Positions 34,936-46,819 of a DNA stretch of 64,000 bases are shown piece by piece. The position numbers and the translations under genes were made by a program. The notes beneath the pieces are model-generated. The model saw nothing but the letters and a program-made list of their open reading frames with translations. It was not told the origin of the DNA and made no database searches. This DNA is from Mesocentrotus franciscanus (Eukaryota; Echinodermata; Echinoidea; Camarodonta; Strongylocentrotidae), in assembly GCA_037976565.1 (NCBI GenBank), contig CP137672.1, forward strand, positions 27,926,877 to 27,990,876, given 5' to 3'. The number at the start of each line of letters is the position of its first letter. Position 1 is the stretch's first letter.

Positions 34936-35461
34936 TGGAAATGACATAATTTTATATACAACTATTACTTCTTAGTTTAGGTGTGAAAATACAAGGCATC
35001 CTTAGTTGAGTACTAATATGGATACGGTACACATACTCCCTCCCATTTTACTGCAGTCCCCAAAATGTTTGAGTGTTTTACACATTTGCCAAATATTTGC
35101 CCTGGACGCTCCGAACAAAAGTGTTCAAATCTGCTTTGATGAACGCACAAATGTAACTATAGAGTTTTGTTGTTGATTTGGTTTCTTTTTTTTTGGAGTG
35201 GACTATATATATTCTACTATGTGAGACCATCTTAAATTTGAATAACATGACAATATAACACGATAAATTTCCTTTTAAAGGATGCTTAACCATTACCATT
35301 TTAAAAATATGAATAAGAGCGCTTCTGGCACAAACAAATAAACTACAAATCATTACCCGCATCGTACTTATCAATTCCATGAAATGGAGAGAAGAAAAAA
35401 AATATTACATATGGCAAAGGTTTAACCATCGATGAGAGATTAAGAGACAGAATAGAGATTT
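34936..35461 (-). other. 3' flank / probable 3' UTR of SDR copy 1
   Basis: Strongly conserved with 51321-51868 downstream of the second copy, including a poly-pyrimidine stretch near 35185. No clear AATAAA on the minus strand can be chosen. No gene. Confidence 0.4.
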
Positions 35462-38400
35462 CTAATTCTGAACAGTGTTGACCAAGAGGTGGCGCCCTCC
35501 ATCTATGGTGATGGTTTCTCCTGTGGTGAAGGACGAGTCGCTGGATGCCAGGAATGCCATCATCCGGGATACCTCATCCACTGTACCAGTCCTACGCATG
35601 GCGTGAGTCGTCTTAGAATGCTCCAGGAACTATGGACATTGAGATAAAACAAAATAAAGTGAATTAATGTCTTCTGGTACGATTCTGAAAACTATGTTAA
35701 TTTTTATTTTAGCAAAAGATGTTAATTGTCATAACAGATCTTGATTAGGAGAAATTATTATTTAATATCTGCACACCACTTACTGTATACTTATGCCTAC
35801 AGATTAGAGAGGTATCTGAGCAAGCCCCAATGTTAATTCCTTGCAGATTTAATTTGTTATAATAATAATATTAATATATGAGATTTGTGAGGCGCCAAAT
35901 CCACTTGAAATCAAATGGTCAAGGTGCACTTGTCAAACTTAAACAACAACAAAAAATAGATCACATAAAAGCATCTGCATTCTAAACAAAGTAACAGAAG
36001 TAACAATGAAAAAACAATTACGCCGAATTCAACATATACATTTTAATTAATGACAATTATTACATACTATTCACTAACATATTAAACAGATCACATAGAT
36101 TTTAGAATACAAGCCCAGATGGAAGCAAGAAAATACACCAACATGAATGTAGTTTAGTGGGGTGATCACAAAACCACTCCAAATTAAAGGTTGATTCTGT
36201 TTTTAAACGTTATGACATTTCTACACTCATTTCCAGATTACTTGCTATACAAATAGTTGGGGTTTTTTTAAATCACAAAGTGATGTAAGAAATAGACACA
36301 AATTATAAAGGTTACATCATGTGATTTTAATTCTAATTGTGAAATAAATTGAGGGCATAAATTGCCATCTTTGTGGTTGACAGAGATTTAACAATTGTTG
36401 ACAAGTAATGAGCTTTTACTAACCTGTTGGTAGTGCTCATCGGACATTCCTCCTCGCTTATGGATCTGAGTTTGGATAACACCAGGGCTATGAGGAAACA
36501 AAAAACAATTTGTATTTCATCAAGTGTGAAGGTGAGAAAAATGTTAAATATTTATAATGTTGACAACAGACTCTTTATTTGAATCTGTGGAATTTCCTTC
36601 CCCAAATGAATGATTGTTTCCTTCAACATATCTATTTCACAATCATTCTAATGATATATAGCTCAGAGCAAATTTTGGATCATCATATACGCAGGAAGAC
36701 CGACAAATAAATTTGATGACTGGATATATAAATTACATGATAGATAATACTTATTCTTTGTTTTTAGCTCGACACAAGTACATGCCACTGAAGATAAAAC
36801 AGGTAAGTAAGTACATAAGTACCATACATAGGAAAATCATAAGAAATTAAATAGATATGGAAAGAGAGAGAGAGAGGAGAGAGAGACACACACAGACAGA
36901 CAGACAAACACACATAAAGAGAGGCAGAGATAGAGAGAGAGAGAGAGAGAGAGAGGAGGAGGGGGGATCAAAAACTCACTTCACTGCATTGACTCTTACT
37001 CCATGAGGTGCCAATTCTGTTAAATATAAATAAAACACAAAATACAGCATCAGTTAATGATAACAAGAATAATCCACTCTTAACTAGCGCCTAGTCATTA
37101 CGATAACATCTCTATGCACTTCCACAGGAGTAAAAGGACTTTGGATATTACTACCCTGGTTAATAGCTCTAGCAACCATAGGCAAATGAAAGTAAAGGTT
37201 TTTGAACTCTCTTTATCAAAATCTTGTTATTTGTGATAGAAGTGATTTTCATGAATGAAATGAGTACTAAACTTTGGGACTGCAAGTTTCAAAGTGTACG
37301 GATCACCTGAAAAAATAACTTGTGCATAGCTAGAGAGTATAAAATCAGCCTTTAAAAAATTACCTGACATTCTACAGGTAAACAATTGAGGAGTATGAAG
37401 AGAATGAAGGATACCCTGTCTGTGAAATGGGCGCAATTAATAATAATTTTGGTTTTACAGTTTACTTCATAATCATTTGATATTAAATAAAAGTATAACA
37501 CCACAAAACAACAAATTTACCTTCAGCAACACATCTCGTCATGTGGTCCAATGCTGTCTTAGACATACAGTATGTCAATATTCCACGCATCTTTGTTGAT
37601 AAAGATAGAGAGATGGAGAGTCAGAGTGTGGGAGAGGAAGAGAGAGTGGGAGAGGAACGATGGAGAGAAGAAGGGAAAGAGAGGAAGAGAGGAAGGGAAG
37701 GAGGGAGAGGGATCGAAAGATAGACAGGGGGCAGAAGAAAAACAATAGACGGAGGGAGGGAGAGATAGAGAGAGAGAAAAAGAGAAAGGGCATGTGAATA
37801 GTTAATACAATTAGAGACTTTCTCTTACTAAGGCAGATATCAACAATCGTCAGTTTCTTTAAAATGTTTTGATATGGTTAACTATTAAGAACTACCAGTA
37901 TGATTTTTTTCATAACTTGAAAAACAAAATGCAATAAATGGACTGCTAAATGAAAGACATGTTCCACTCTGAAGCTATAAACACTTTCAAACCAGAACGT
38001 CAATGACGTAGCGCTCATCCGCATCTCGCAACAACAAATATCGTAAATTTTATGTGGTACACTTTTAAACTGGTCAAAAAATAAAAATTTGATGCCCTGG
38101 AAGGGACATAATTTCATTTAGCTGTACAAGATTAAATAGAAACTAAAGGAAATGGAATGAAAATTGGTTGAAAAATATATAGTTTTATGACAAGGAGGAC
38201 TCGAACTTAGTAAGAGATAAATGTAAACATACTCACCTTTTATTATGATAAGAAAAGGACAGAGGTATAAATAGTCAGTAAATTGTCAACAAAAAAATAT
38301 GGCAAAATAACAATTTTGTAAGGGACAAAACTAGTTATTGTGAAAAAATTGTTAAAATATTTAAACAAATTGAAGAATTAGGAGGTAACAAGAGAATGAA

Positions 38401-41400
38401 AACAATGCATGCATAATACTGATGAATTAAAACAAAATTAAATATTATGATCTTTCAGCCATTTTGCACTCAGGTGTGTTGGATGTTGTGCTTGCCTTGA
38501 GTGCAAGATGTTGCCAACCTCCGCAACTTGGAGGCAGATCACACATCCTATTATTCACAAGAATTGTATCCAAAGCTCATTGTGAAATATCTGCCATAGA
38601 ATGTAACATCCCATACAATTTGAGAAGGGCTATTTGATGAAATGCTACTCCCTTTGAGAGAAAACAATAAGAGAACAGAGTTTTTTGAAGGAGTTAGTGA
38701 GTAAAAATCTTTTATGGCAAATTGGAGTAGCACTTTGCTGAAAACAAAATGCGTTCTGAACATTTAATTTTCAACCTCTCTTTTCTCCTCTTTTTAATCC
38801 ACAAATCAGGTGTTTTCTGTGAGGGATCAAATTTGCAAATAATCATCCTAATATTTTGCACAAAACTTTAAAAATGAAATGAAGGAGAAGAAGCATTTTT
38901 GTTATTTTTGGAATAAATTTGAATAAATTACCATAATTAATCAATGGAGCAAAATCTCACAATTCTGTGTAGAATTTTAGTAAACCAAATTTAGCTCTAC
39001 CAGATAAAGCAAACCAAATCAAAATCGGTCAAGAAATGAGGGAGAAGAAGCAATTTTTGTTTTTTTCTGGAATAAATTTTGCATAAATTACCATAATTAA
39101 TTAATGGAGAAAAATTTCAAAATTCTGTGTAGAGGTATAGTGTACCAAAGTTAGCTCTATGATATAAAGCAAATCTAATCAAAGTCGGTCACAATATGAA
39201 GGAGAAGAAGCATTTTTTGTGCTTTTTTAAATGATTTTTGGAATAAATTTGCATAAAGTACCATAAATAATCAATGGAGCAAAATCTCAAAATTCTGTGT
39301 AGAAGTTTAGTGTTCCAAATTTAGCTCTACCAGATAAGACAAACCAAATCAAAATCGGTCAAGAAATGAGGGAGAAGAAGCAATTTTTGTTATTTTTGGA
39401 ATAAATTTGCATAAATTACCATAATTAATTAATGGGGAACAATTTTAAAATTCTGTGTAGAAGTTTAGTGTACCAAAGTTAGCTCTACCAGAAAAAGCAA
39501 ACCATGTCAAAATCGGTTGAGAAATGAAGGAGAAGAAGCATTTTTGTGATTTCGAATAAATTTGCATAAATTAGCATAGATAATTAATTTCACGATTCTG
39601 TGTAGAAGTTTTAAATCCCCCTCCTAGCCCTATCATATGAAACAATCAGAATCAAAATCGGTTGAAAAATAACGAAGAAGAAGCATTTTGAAAACTGTGG
39701 ACAGACGGAAGGACGGACGGACGGATCAGATTTTTTATGTAAACTGGCAAAGGTGAATTAAACTGTAATTAAAAAAAAAACAATAAAACATTGTACTTTA
39801 CTTCCATGCTTTCATAGCTCAGAAAACTTTCTTTCACAATGTTTCAAAAATGTTATTAATTCAAAGTCATGTGTACAACCTTATTGCAACACACTGTATG
39901 CACATCAAGAGAAATGATAGATAAAAGTAATATATTGCATTAAATATTGATAGACTTACAGCTCTGACACCAGTCACACTGGATACATTCACAATAGTGC
40001 CTGTAAACATACAAACAAAGGAAATTCACAGATATGAATAATACTGAAAAACAATAATGGGTCCGATTTCAATATCTTTAATTGCCAGCATTGTTGTTGT
40101 TGTTGTTGTTTGAATTTGTGGCGTTCAGTCACAATTAACTATTTACGCCTATTCTGATTTTTTTTTTTTATAATACTTGTCATGTTAGTCGAGTCGTTCT
40201 ATAGTTTTGACCTAGGTTGTACTGTTTAAACACGCGGAGAAATTGATAAGCACTTTTTTTCTTTTTTTTCCTCTTTCTTCACACTAAACAAAAACAAGAA
40301 TAAAATGAACAGAAGCATGCATTGGACGTGTAGGCGGATAGACAGTGACTTGCCTTATAATTATGTTAACAATTACGTAGTACTCTCCTAATTGTATCAG
40401 AAGAGAAAACTGATAAACCAGGAAAAGGCTCATATATATATATATGTATATACACCTATATACATGTACACGTTTAACGATTGAATATGCCCACCGGTAC
40501 ATACCTACCCATACTAGATCTGTTTATACCATAGAGCCTTATAATTTATATTTATGTATATCGTTTTCCTTACTTAGTTGTCATGTAGACCCGCTATATA
40601 CACCATTACGCATGTACTATATCTACTTATTCCCAGGACACACATATATTATATTTATTTATCGTGTTTAGGCCTACTATGTACTAACGGTTTGTTTTAT
40701 TTCTACTATTTTATATATAAGCGCATTAAAATGATAGGTGAAAAAGAGCACATCAGAAGGTATGTAGTGCTATCTTTATATTATTGTGTGCTTGTCTAGT
40801 AAACCAGACGACGGCGAGCCTGCCGGACCGGGTTACTCCCGCCAAGATCCAAAGGCCTCTCCAGGGCCTGCTTAATCTCGCGGGGAGCCGCGAAGAGGAA
40901 GACCGCCGCACCCTGTGTAGGCATTGAGCCTCACACTGAGCGACGACAGGGGTTTCCTCAACCGTTGACCGGCGGAGTTGCGCTTGCCAACCACCTCCGG
41001 CCCCGCCACCAGGCCGCCGTGCCCGCTTCCTAGAGCAAGTGAGGCAGTAGATTGGGGTGAGGTAAATTATATTTGGGGTAATTTGATAATATCTGAAAAA
41101 CATTAATAAGGATAAAAAATATTTTCTTTTGATTATTTTGAAACATTATTTCGGCTAGATGGCACATCGCGGTCCACCAGACCCCTAGTTGTGCACCAGC
41201 ATTTCTTTTTCTTTTCTTTTTTGTAGGGGGTTGGGCATCATTTGTTTCTGTGCTGTTGAGCTCAAGCAAGGGATAGTGTCTGTCTTTCTTTCTTTGTTTC
41301 TTTGTTTCTGCTCATATCAAAGCATTTAAATGAAAATTTCTGACATTCGGATTACTTTTACCCAAAAGATTGATTTGATACATGTCTGATGTGAGTTTTT

Positions 41401-44400
41401 TTGTAATTCCCGAGACATCCTCAGCTCATTTCGATCTGTACACCACACACTAATTAAATTAACTGCTATACAGTGGATGTTCATGGACTTGAGTCTGAAT
41501 GGACCTTCATAGCAGAAAGAGTTTGATACTCACCTTTGGTTTTGATTAAGTGTGGTGTCAGGAGTTGGGTGAGCTGAAGGGGTGCTCTTACATTCACTGC
41601 AAACGCCTTATCGAAATTATCTAAAAGAACAGTCTCGATCGTATCTGGGATAATGATTCCTGCATTGTTAACCTGCAAATGCACAAAGGAGACAAATCAT
41701 AGATATTCATGTGGAATATAATCATCAGACTCATGCAGGCCGAAGTCTGATGTTCCTTATACATTTTAGGATAGACATTTAAAAAGATATTCTTCATTGA
41801 AAGAACATGCTTCTGCTCGTTTGAATGTTTACCAGGACATGTGTTAGACTAATGGTCTCAAGAGATCAGTAGGAGAAATTACAGGTTTCCAAAAAGTGTT
41901 TCACAAATGTTGCGCTACTTTATGCAAGAGCACTGTCCATTGTATTAGAGGGGTATGACAAGGGAACCATATGCTTTATATTCAGCACTAATATAATACT
42001 GTACCTGCAGATTTTCATATGAACAAATTTGACCTATATTCGGCCAAAAGATCAACGAGTCATTTGTGAACCTCCCACACAGACGACGAACGTTCGAGTG
42101 CACTAGAGCGTAACACCAGGGTACAGGACTCTTCGATTTTTATAAAATAGGGGTTTATCGTAGAATACTGGTGAGAGTGTGAATGTCTCTCTCTCTCTCC
42201 CCCTTTTTCTGCCGAAAAAAGGAGGGAAAAATCATGAAATTACATATGAAAGTCTAATAGATGCAAATGCACATCACCATGCATAAGTTCATTGTCATCC
42301 CTCCGTATAAGATGGGCGGGATCACCCTGCAATATGAATACGCGATTCCTTCACAAGCAGATCGATCCGTGAAGATTTAGATCTGCTCATGCAGCGAGTT
42401 TAGAGTGCCATTAATTTGCTAAATTTCAGGCAAACTAAAGAATCCAGTGTCTCGTGAGAGATATAATCTAATCCCTACACACTTTTGTCGTAAAATATCG
42501 TCCATAATGTTTATATTCCCTTCAGTAAATTGCTGAAATTAACGTAAATGCGTCTTCTCCGTCGCCAGAGCTGAGTCAAATTTGGTGGTCGATATACGCA
42601 CGGCTGCGAGCACGGTGTGTAAGCCTCATTGTCCGCTGTGTAACAATTTGGCTTACGCACTTGCATAAATTATAGAGGTCATGCGTAAATTTACAAAAGC
42701 TGCTTTTTATTGGATTGAAATTCAGATGCCCGAAATTTGTTCATATGCACATTAGAAATTAGCAATACGGTATTTCCAGGCAAAATCAGGAATACTAAGT
42801 ATTCACTTTCTATACATGTGTTTCTATGGATTTACAAAAAGTTTTTCTGATAAAGAAATTAATTTAGGGCTCATATCATAAGTTTAAAGTTGAAAACAAA
42901 AGTGGTTGGCAGCTACCCTCATCAGAATAAAATATGCAGTACATCTTCAAACTTTTTTATTTGTGGTTTTTTTTTCAGAAGGAAAGTTACTGTACACCAT
43001 GATATGAGGTGATAATGAAGTAATAGTTGACTTGACTTAACAGCGATTCTTACCAGTACATCAACTTGGTTGAATTTCTGGATTGTTTGTTCTGCAGTTT
43101 TCTTCACATCAGCTTCCATTTCCAAGCTAGCTTGGATCATTAGAATCTTGGAAAATATTGGAAAAGTATAGCAGAATAAAATATCAAGTATGTTTTGGAT
43201 TAGTATATTCAAGAATTACATTTCTAATTCATTAGTATTAGAAATCAATTCATCAGAATTTAATGAATGAACATTATTTGATTATAAACTTCTGTCTACT
43301 TTACAAGTGTTTTTTTTCTTCCTCCCTCCCACTCTCAGTGTTCTACTGGAAGTCAAAACACATAGGTATTGAGACATGGATTATAATGTATGTGTGACGG
43401 TAGGTAAGAGCGAGAGAGCGAGTGAGACTGAGAAAGACAGACACAGACAGAGAAAGAGACAGACAGACAGACAAAGAGAGAGAGAGAGAGAGAAAGAAAG
43501 AGTACAATTTACTGACCACTATATGCATGCTTCAATGAAAAATGCTACAAAAAGACTTGTCATCTTGGTTAAGGATACCAACAAAAATAATAGCAGACTT
43601 TTTTCCCCCCCGAAGCTCTTTAAAAAAAATCTTTGACTACTTTTTTAATTAAATAGTAAACCATTCATTCTACCTGATCTCTATCAAGTCCTCTGCTAAC
43701 ACATTCATTGGTGACTGCTTGTAAAGCATCCATGTTCCGTCCCGTCAAAGCCAGCCGACATCCTAGGGAAGCAAAATGGCGTGCCGTCTCTGCTCCAATC
43801 CCTGAGCTGGCTCCTGATTTAATTTGGATGTACAAAAATGTAGTTTTGGAATATCTGTCCGATTTCCAGTGCTCTTTAGTACTCATCATCATTAAATGGC
43901 ATCAATATTTTGTTAAGATAATGATAAAGGTGATGATAAAGGTGACGATGAAAATTACAATGGTGATGAAAATGATGACATAACAATGATTACCATCATC
44001 ATCACCATCAATAGTCAATACATCATTCAGATGATTCAGTAGAGGTGCATGCATGGCTGATTTGGAAGAGTCTAGCTCTCCAACTTGAGAATGAGAGACT
44101 GTCTGCTATATTGGAGATTGGAGAAAATAAACAGCACCAAGAAGGCCTGGCATACACATCATCATCATCATCATCATCAATTATTCTAAACATTATCACT
44201 AGACTATCATTGTTTTTATTAATTATTACTATAGTCTACAAATACAATATTAATATTATTAATATTGTTTTCATTATCATCATCATTATTTAATTATACT
44301 ATAGTATAGAGTTATTAGAGTAGACTTCTAGATAGATTAGACTATTCAATTAAATATTTTAATTTTATAGAAATCTATTCATTATGACAAACACCTCATA

Positions 44401-44819
44401 GAATCATATTCATAACACACTGATGTAACAAGCCTTGCAACTACAACTACAACTTACAAGGTACCAATTGCTGCTGGTCCCAGCTTTGATATTGATAAAG
44501 ATCTGACAAAACAACAAAGATCTACATTACACAGTGCAGTATATAATTTCCATGACCACGGTCTCTGGTCTAAAGCCCGTGCCGTGGTCATGGGCCTCGA
44601 TCAGCTCAGCTTCAGCTAAATTAATATTATGAGGGCCGAGGCCCGGCCCAGGGCGCGGGCCAGGGTGAGGGCGAGGCTATAGGCGCGATCATAGGCGGAG
44701 TTTCCATTAGAAGTTAGAACTTTATTACTCACTGGATTAGAGTTAGACTCGTTACCTGTAATGAGGGCAACTTTTCCCTTCAACGAACCCCCGAGTGTTG
44801 CTGGAGCTGGCGAGGACAT
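35462..44819 (-). CDS. Classical short-chain dehydrogenase/reductase, 9 exons (copy 1)
   Basis: This is an NAD(P)(H)-dependent oxidoreductase with a Rossmann fold; substrate unknown. Exons on the minus strand: 44819-44756, 43813-43674, 43146-43054, 41672-41534, 40000-39960, 37590-37521, 37016-36980, 36487-36424, 35629-35462. They total 816 nt, 271 residues, the usual length for classical SDRs. Motifs in order: TGASSGIG cofactor loop across exons 1-2, LALTGRN (Arg after beta-2, suggesting NADP(H)), NNAG, the helix Asn in FAVNVRAP, catalytic Ser in VNVSSVTG, YCMSK (Tyr/Lys), NPGVIQT, and FTTGETITIDGG near the end. It resembles FabG-like/glucose-dehydrogenase-like SDRs. An in-frame ATG at 44867 would add 16 residues; I chose 44819 because the family normally starts just ahead of LKGKVALITG. 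Confidence 0.9.
36842..36966. repeat. (GA)n/(GACA)n microsatellite in SDR intron 7
   Basis: Purine-rich simple repeat, matched by a shorter one at 53310-53405 in the second unit. Confidence 0.8.
37600..37795. repeat. GA-rich low-complexity tract beside SDR exon 6
   Basis: On the gene strand this is a CT-rich tract immediately upstream of the exon 6 acceptor (37591). Its counterpart lies at 54020-54240 in copy 2. Open frames through it are compositional. Confidence 0.75.
38870..39745. repeat. tandem array, period about 155-165 bp, ending in (GGACG)n
   Basis: About five units share GGAGAAGAAGCATTTTTG, AAATTTGCATAAATTACCAT, TTCTGTGTAGAAGTTTAG, TTAGCTCTACCAGATAA and CAAAATCGGT(C/T)(A/G)A. The right end is ACGGAAGGACGGACGGACGG, the complement of the CCGTCCGTCC run that starts the arrays in TADA2A intron 6. 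Copy 2 has only a short flanking stub here (about 54580-54610). Confidence 0.75.
40093..41195 (-). mobile_element. 1.1-kb retroposon-like insertion with 8-bp target duplication
   Basis: CCAGCATT occurs at 40085-40092 and 41196-41203. The second SDR copy has one CCAGCATT at the same site (about 54963) and no insert. On the minus strand it begins GGGGTCTGGTGGACCGCGAT shortly after the duplication, has a GC-rich block (41040-40800) with a 116-codon frame (41103-40753), then AT-rich sequence. It ends in an (AAC)n tail (complement of the TTGTTG run at 40091-40110). A simple-repeat tail with a target duplication indicates target-primed retroposition. No reverse transcriptase is visible, so it is non-autonomous or internally deleted. 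Confidence 0.7.
42016..42747. mobile_element. possible TIR element, 732 bp, in SDR copy 1 intron 3
   Basis: CATATGAACAAATTT (42016-42030) and AAATTTGTTCATATG (42733-42747) are perfect inverted ends. The second unit matches up to about this point and then runs into the assembly gap, so the empty site cannot be checked. Confidence 0.4.
43398..43505. repeat. (GA)n/(GACA)n microsatellite, SDR intron 2
   Basis: Simple purine-rich repeat; the open frames across it are artefacts. Confidence 0.8.
43915..44300. repeat. (ATG)n/(ATC)n trinucleotide patches, SDR intron 1
   Basis: GATGATAAAGGTGA-type repeats at 43915-44020, a CATCATCATCATCATCATC run at about 44157-44180, and further ATT/ATC-rich sequence to 44290. 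Confidence 0.7.
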
Positions 44820-44926
44820 ATTTGGAATACTGCTACAACTTTCAGTAAAACTAAAACGATTTATCATTTAGATCGAGTCGGTCCAGGTCAATCCAGTACA
44901 GTGGGTGTCATGAAATGGTCTGTCAC

Positions 44927-44936
44927 GTCACGTGAC
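44927..44936. promoter_or_regulatory. GTCACGTGAC palindromic E-box upstream of SDR copy 1
   Basis: Exact 10-bp palindrome about 108 bp upstream of the chosen ATG (44819). GTCACGTGAC matches the CLEAR/USF-type E-box bound by bHLH-zip factors such as TFEB/MITF or USF. The position suits a proximal promoter element; function is inferred. Confidence 0.45.
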
Positions 44937-44967
44937 ATGATCTGAGCTGAGAGGAGCTGTATCACCT

Positions 44968-45125
44968 GGGGGGCATTTCATCAACATTTGTCCACCGACA
45001 ACTGTCGGCGCCGACTAAATTTGACCAATCAGATGCCTGGAAAATAGTCGGTGACAGTAAAATTGTCGGTGAAAATGGTATTAGTCGGTGAAAACCACCG
45101 ACTAATTGTTTCATGAAACGCCCCC
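44968..45125. mobile_element. short MITE (GGGGGCATTTCATCA ends) in the SDR promoter
   Basis: The left end GGGGGCATTTCATCAA and the right end TTTCATGAAACGCCCCC are inverted. The interior repeats CCGACTAA and GTCGGTGA in both orientations. It lies about 150 bp upstream of the SDR start codon. Part of it is mirrored at 63890-64000, where the window ends. Confidence 0.6.
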
Positions 45126-45301
45126 AGATCATATTAGGAGGGTAGCCCATATATGTTTGTAGGTATATATATAGCCTAGCCTAGGTCTCCAGCGGACAAA
45201 CACCTGATCGGTCCCCTAATTTTAAACTTGGGCGGCATAATGAAGCAGCTTCCACTGGATCTTCGTCTGCTGAAGATGTACAGGTCACTGCAGCTAGGAC
45301 C

Positions 45302-45560
45302 AAAATCTAGTGAAACAAATTGGAGCAAAACCAATCGAAACCAGTTGTAAACTGGTTCCAATTGAAACCAGTTGAAACCAATTGCCAACTGGTTCCAATT
45401 ATTGCCAACTGGTTCCAAAAGAATTGCCAACTAGCTGGTTCACCAGTTGTTCCAATTTCCCTATTGAAACCAGTTGGCTTCAACTGCCATGGTTTCAACT
45501 GGTTTCAATTGGTTTTAATTGGTTTCAACTGGATCCAATTGAAACTTGCAGTTGGCATAA
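45302..45560. repeat. array of AACTGGTTTCAATTGG-like near-palindromic units
   Basis: Dense alternation of AAACCAGTTG and CAACTGGTTT with CAATTG centres. It is preceded by GGACCAAAATC, as is the related array at 47350. Mirrored at 63465-63720. Protein-like frames (repeating N-W-F-Q-L) are the repeat read through and are not genes. Confidence 0.75.
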
Positions 45561-45685
45561 TTAAACTTAATTAGTTACAAGTTAATTAGCTCTTGCACTA
45601 ATTAGCGCTCATAAGTCATATGCATGTCAACACAGAAGCATAATTGTTATATGTCTACATTATTAAGTACAATGTAAAGGGCATT

Positions 45686-45981
45686 GTAGAGGTGTTGTGG
45701 TCGAGTGGATACGTCGCCGGACTGTCGATCACAAGGTCCGCGGTTCGAGTCCCGCCGCTGCACTAATGTCCTTTGGCAAGACATTGATCTACATTTGCCA
45801 CACTCCACCCAGGTGAAGTAAATGGGTACCTGGTAGGAATTTATTCCTTGAAACGCAGCGCGCGTAACAGCTGCACTGCTAATGCCAGGGTAATTATATG
45901 CTGCATTATTGTAGAGCGCTTATAGAGACTTCTGATAAAGTAAGTGTTAGGCGCTATATAAGCACTGTAATTATTATTATT
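45686..45981 (+). mobile_element. full-length tRNA-derived SINE (family A), present only in the left arm
   Basis: The head GTTGTGGTCGAGTGGATACG has an A-box (TGGTCGAGTGG), then a B-box GGTTCGAGTCC 45-50 nt on. Next come the core CCTTTGGCAAGACATTGATC and CACCCAGGTGAAG, and a tail GGCGCTATATAAGCACTGTA ending in (ATT)n. The right arm has the uninterrupted site GGGCATTATAATATGC (near 63345), so this is a clean insertion of about 296 bp. Confidence 0.85.
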
Positions 45982-46025
45982 ATAATATGCAGACCATTTC
46001 ATATAATATACTTAATTAGCAAGGA

Positions 46026-46575
46026 AGTGTGTGTATTGGGTTTTTACAGACGTGTATCAATCAGATATGATTATTTACGTCTGGGGACCGACCTTTAACG
46101 TCACCATCCGAAAGACGCGATTCAGTTTCGAACCTGCGTCCTCGGCTGAATCAGTTTGTAACTTCCACTGTTAGCTGGATTACAGGCGCATGCCACAACG
46201 CGTGTGTGTATTGGGTTTTTACAGACGTGTATCAATCAGATATGATTATTTACGTCTGGGGACCGACCTTTAACGTCACCATCCGAAAGACGTGACTCGG
46301 TTTCGAACCTGCGTCCTCGGCTGAATCAGTTTGTAACTTCCACTGTTAGCTGGATAAGAGGCGCATGCCACAACGCTTAACGCCTAGTTACGCTTGTGTG
46401 TGTATTGGGTTTTTACAGACGTGTATCAATCAGATATGATTATTTACGTCTGGGGACCGACCTTTAACGTCACCATCCGAAAGACGCGATACAGTTTCGA
46501 ACCTGCGTCCTCGGCTGAATCAGTTTGTAACTTCCACTGTTAGCTGGATTACAGGCGCACGCCACAACGCCTATA
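46026..46575 (-). mobile_element. three tandem copies of the 7SL/Alu-like-headed SINE (family B)
   Basis: Copies at about 46026-46200, 46201-46380 and 46393-46570, all minus. Each has the head TGTGGCATGCGCCTGTAATC CAGCTAAC, a B-box GGTTCGAAAC, the tail TTTCGGATGGTGACGTTAAA, AGACGTAAATAATCATATC and ACACGTCTGTAAAAACCCAA, and a (CA)n end. The right arm carries only two copies (62950-63303). Confidence 0.8.
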
Positions 46576-46819
46576 GGCCTAGGCCTATTATATGTTTGTA
46601 TTTGATGTATTTTGTCCATGGTTAGTGTTTTACTAATCAACTTTTAATCTGTTGTAATTAAAAAAATATGTTATTTATGAACATGTTTATCATTGCTAAT
46701 TAATCTTTATATGTATCTAAAACAAATGCATTACTTGCAAATGAAAATTAATTAATAAATACGTTGTAAATCAAAATAAATTACATAAAACATTGATCTG
46801 CACACAAGCAGATAATATG

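Larger units (their letters stand above)
33930..42015. repeat. segmental tandem duplication, unit 1 (matches 50690-55779)
   Basis: From AAGTCTCTTTGTTTCTTCTC near 33927 onward, sequence, exon order and intron content match the second unit. Matches include 3' flank, SINE, nine-exon SDR body and introns. Unit 1 is longer because it carries the array at 38.9-39.7 kb and the insertion at 40093-41195. Non-exonic identity remains high, so the duplication is fairly recent. Confidence 0.8.

Noticed and set aside
40753..41103. 116-codon GC-rich frame as a host gene
   Set aside because: It lies entirely within the 1.1-kb retroposed insertion that is absent from SDR copy 2.
45690..45760. tRNA gene
   Set aside because: A and B boxes and a tRNA-like head are clear, but the sequence continues into a SINE core and an (ATT)n tail and is absent from the mirrored arm; it is a SINE head.
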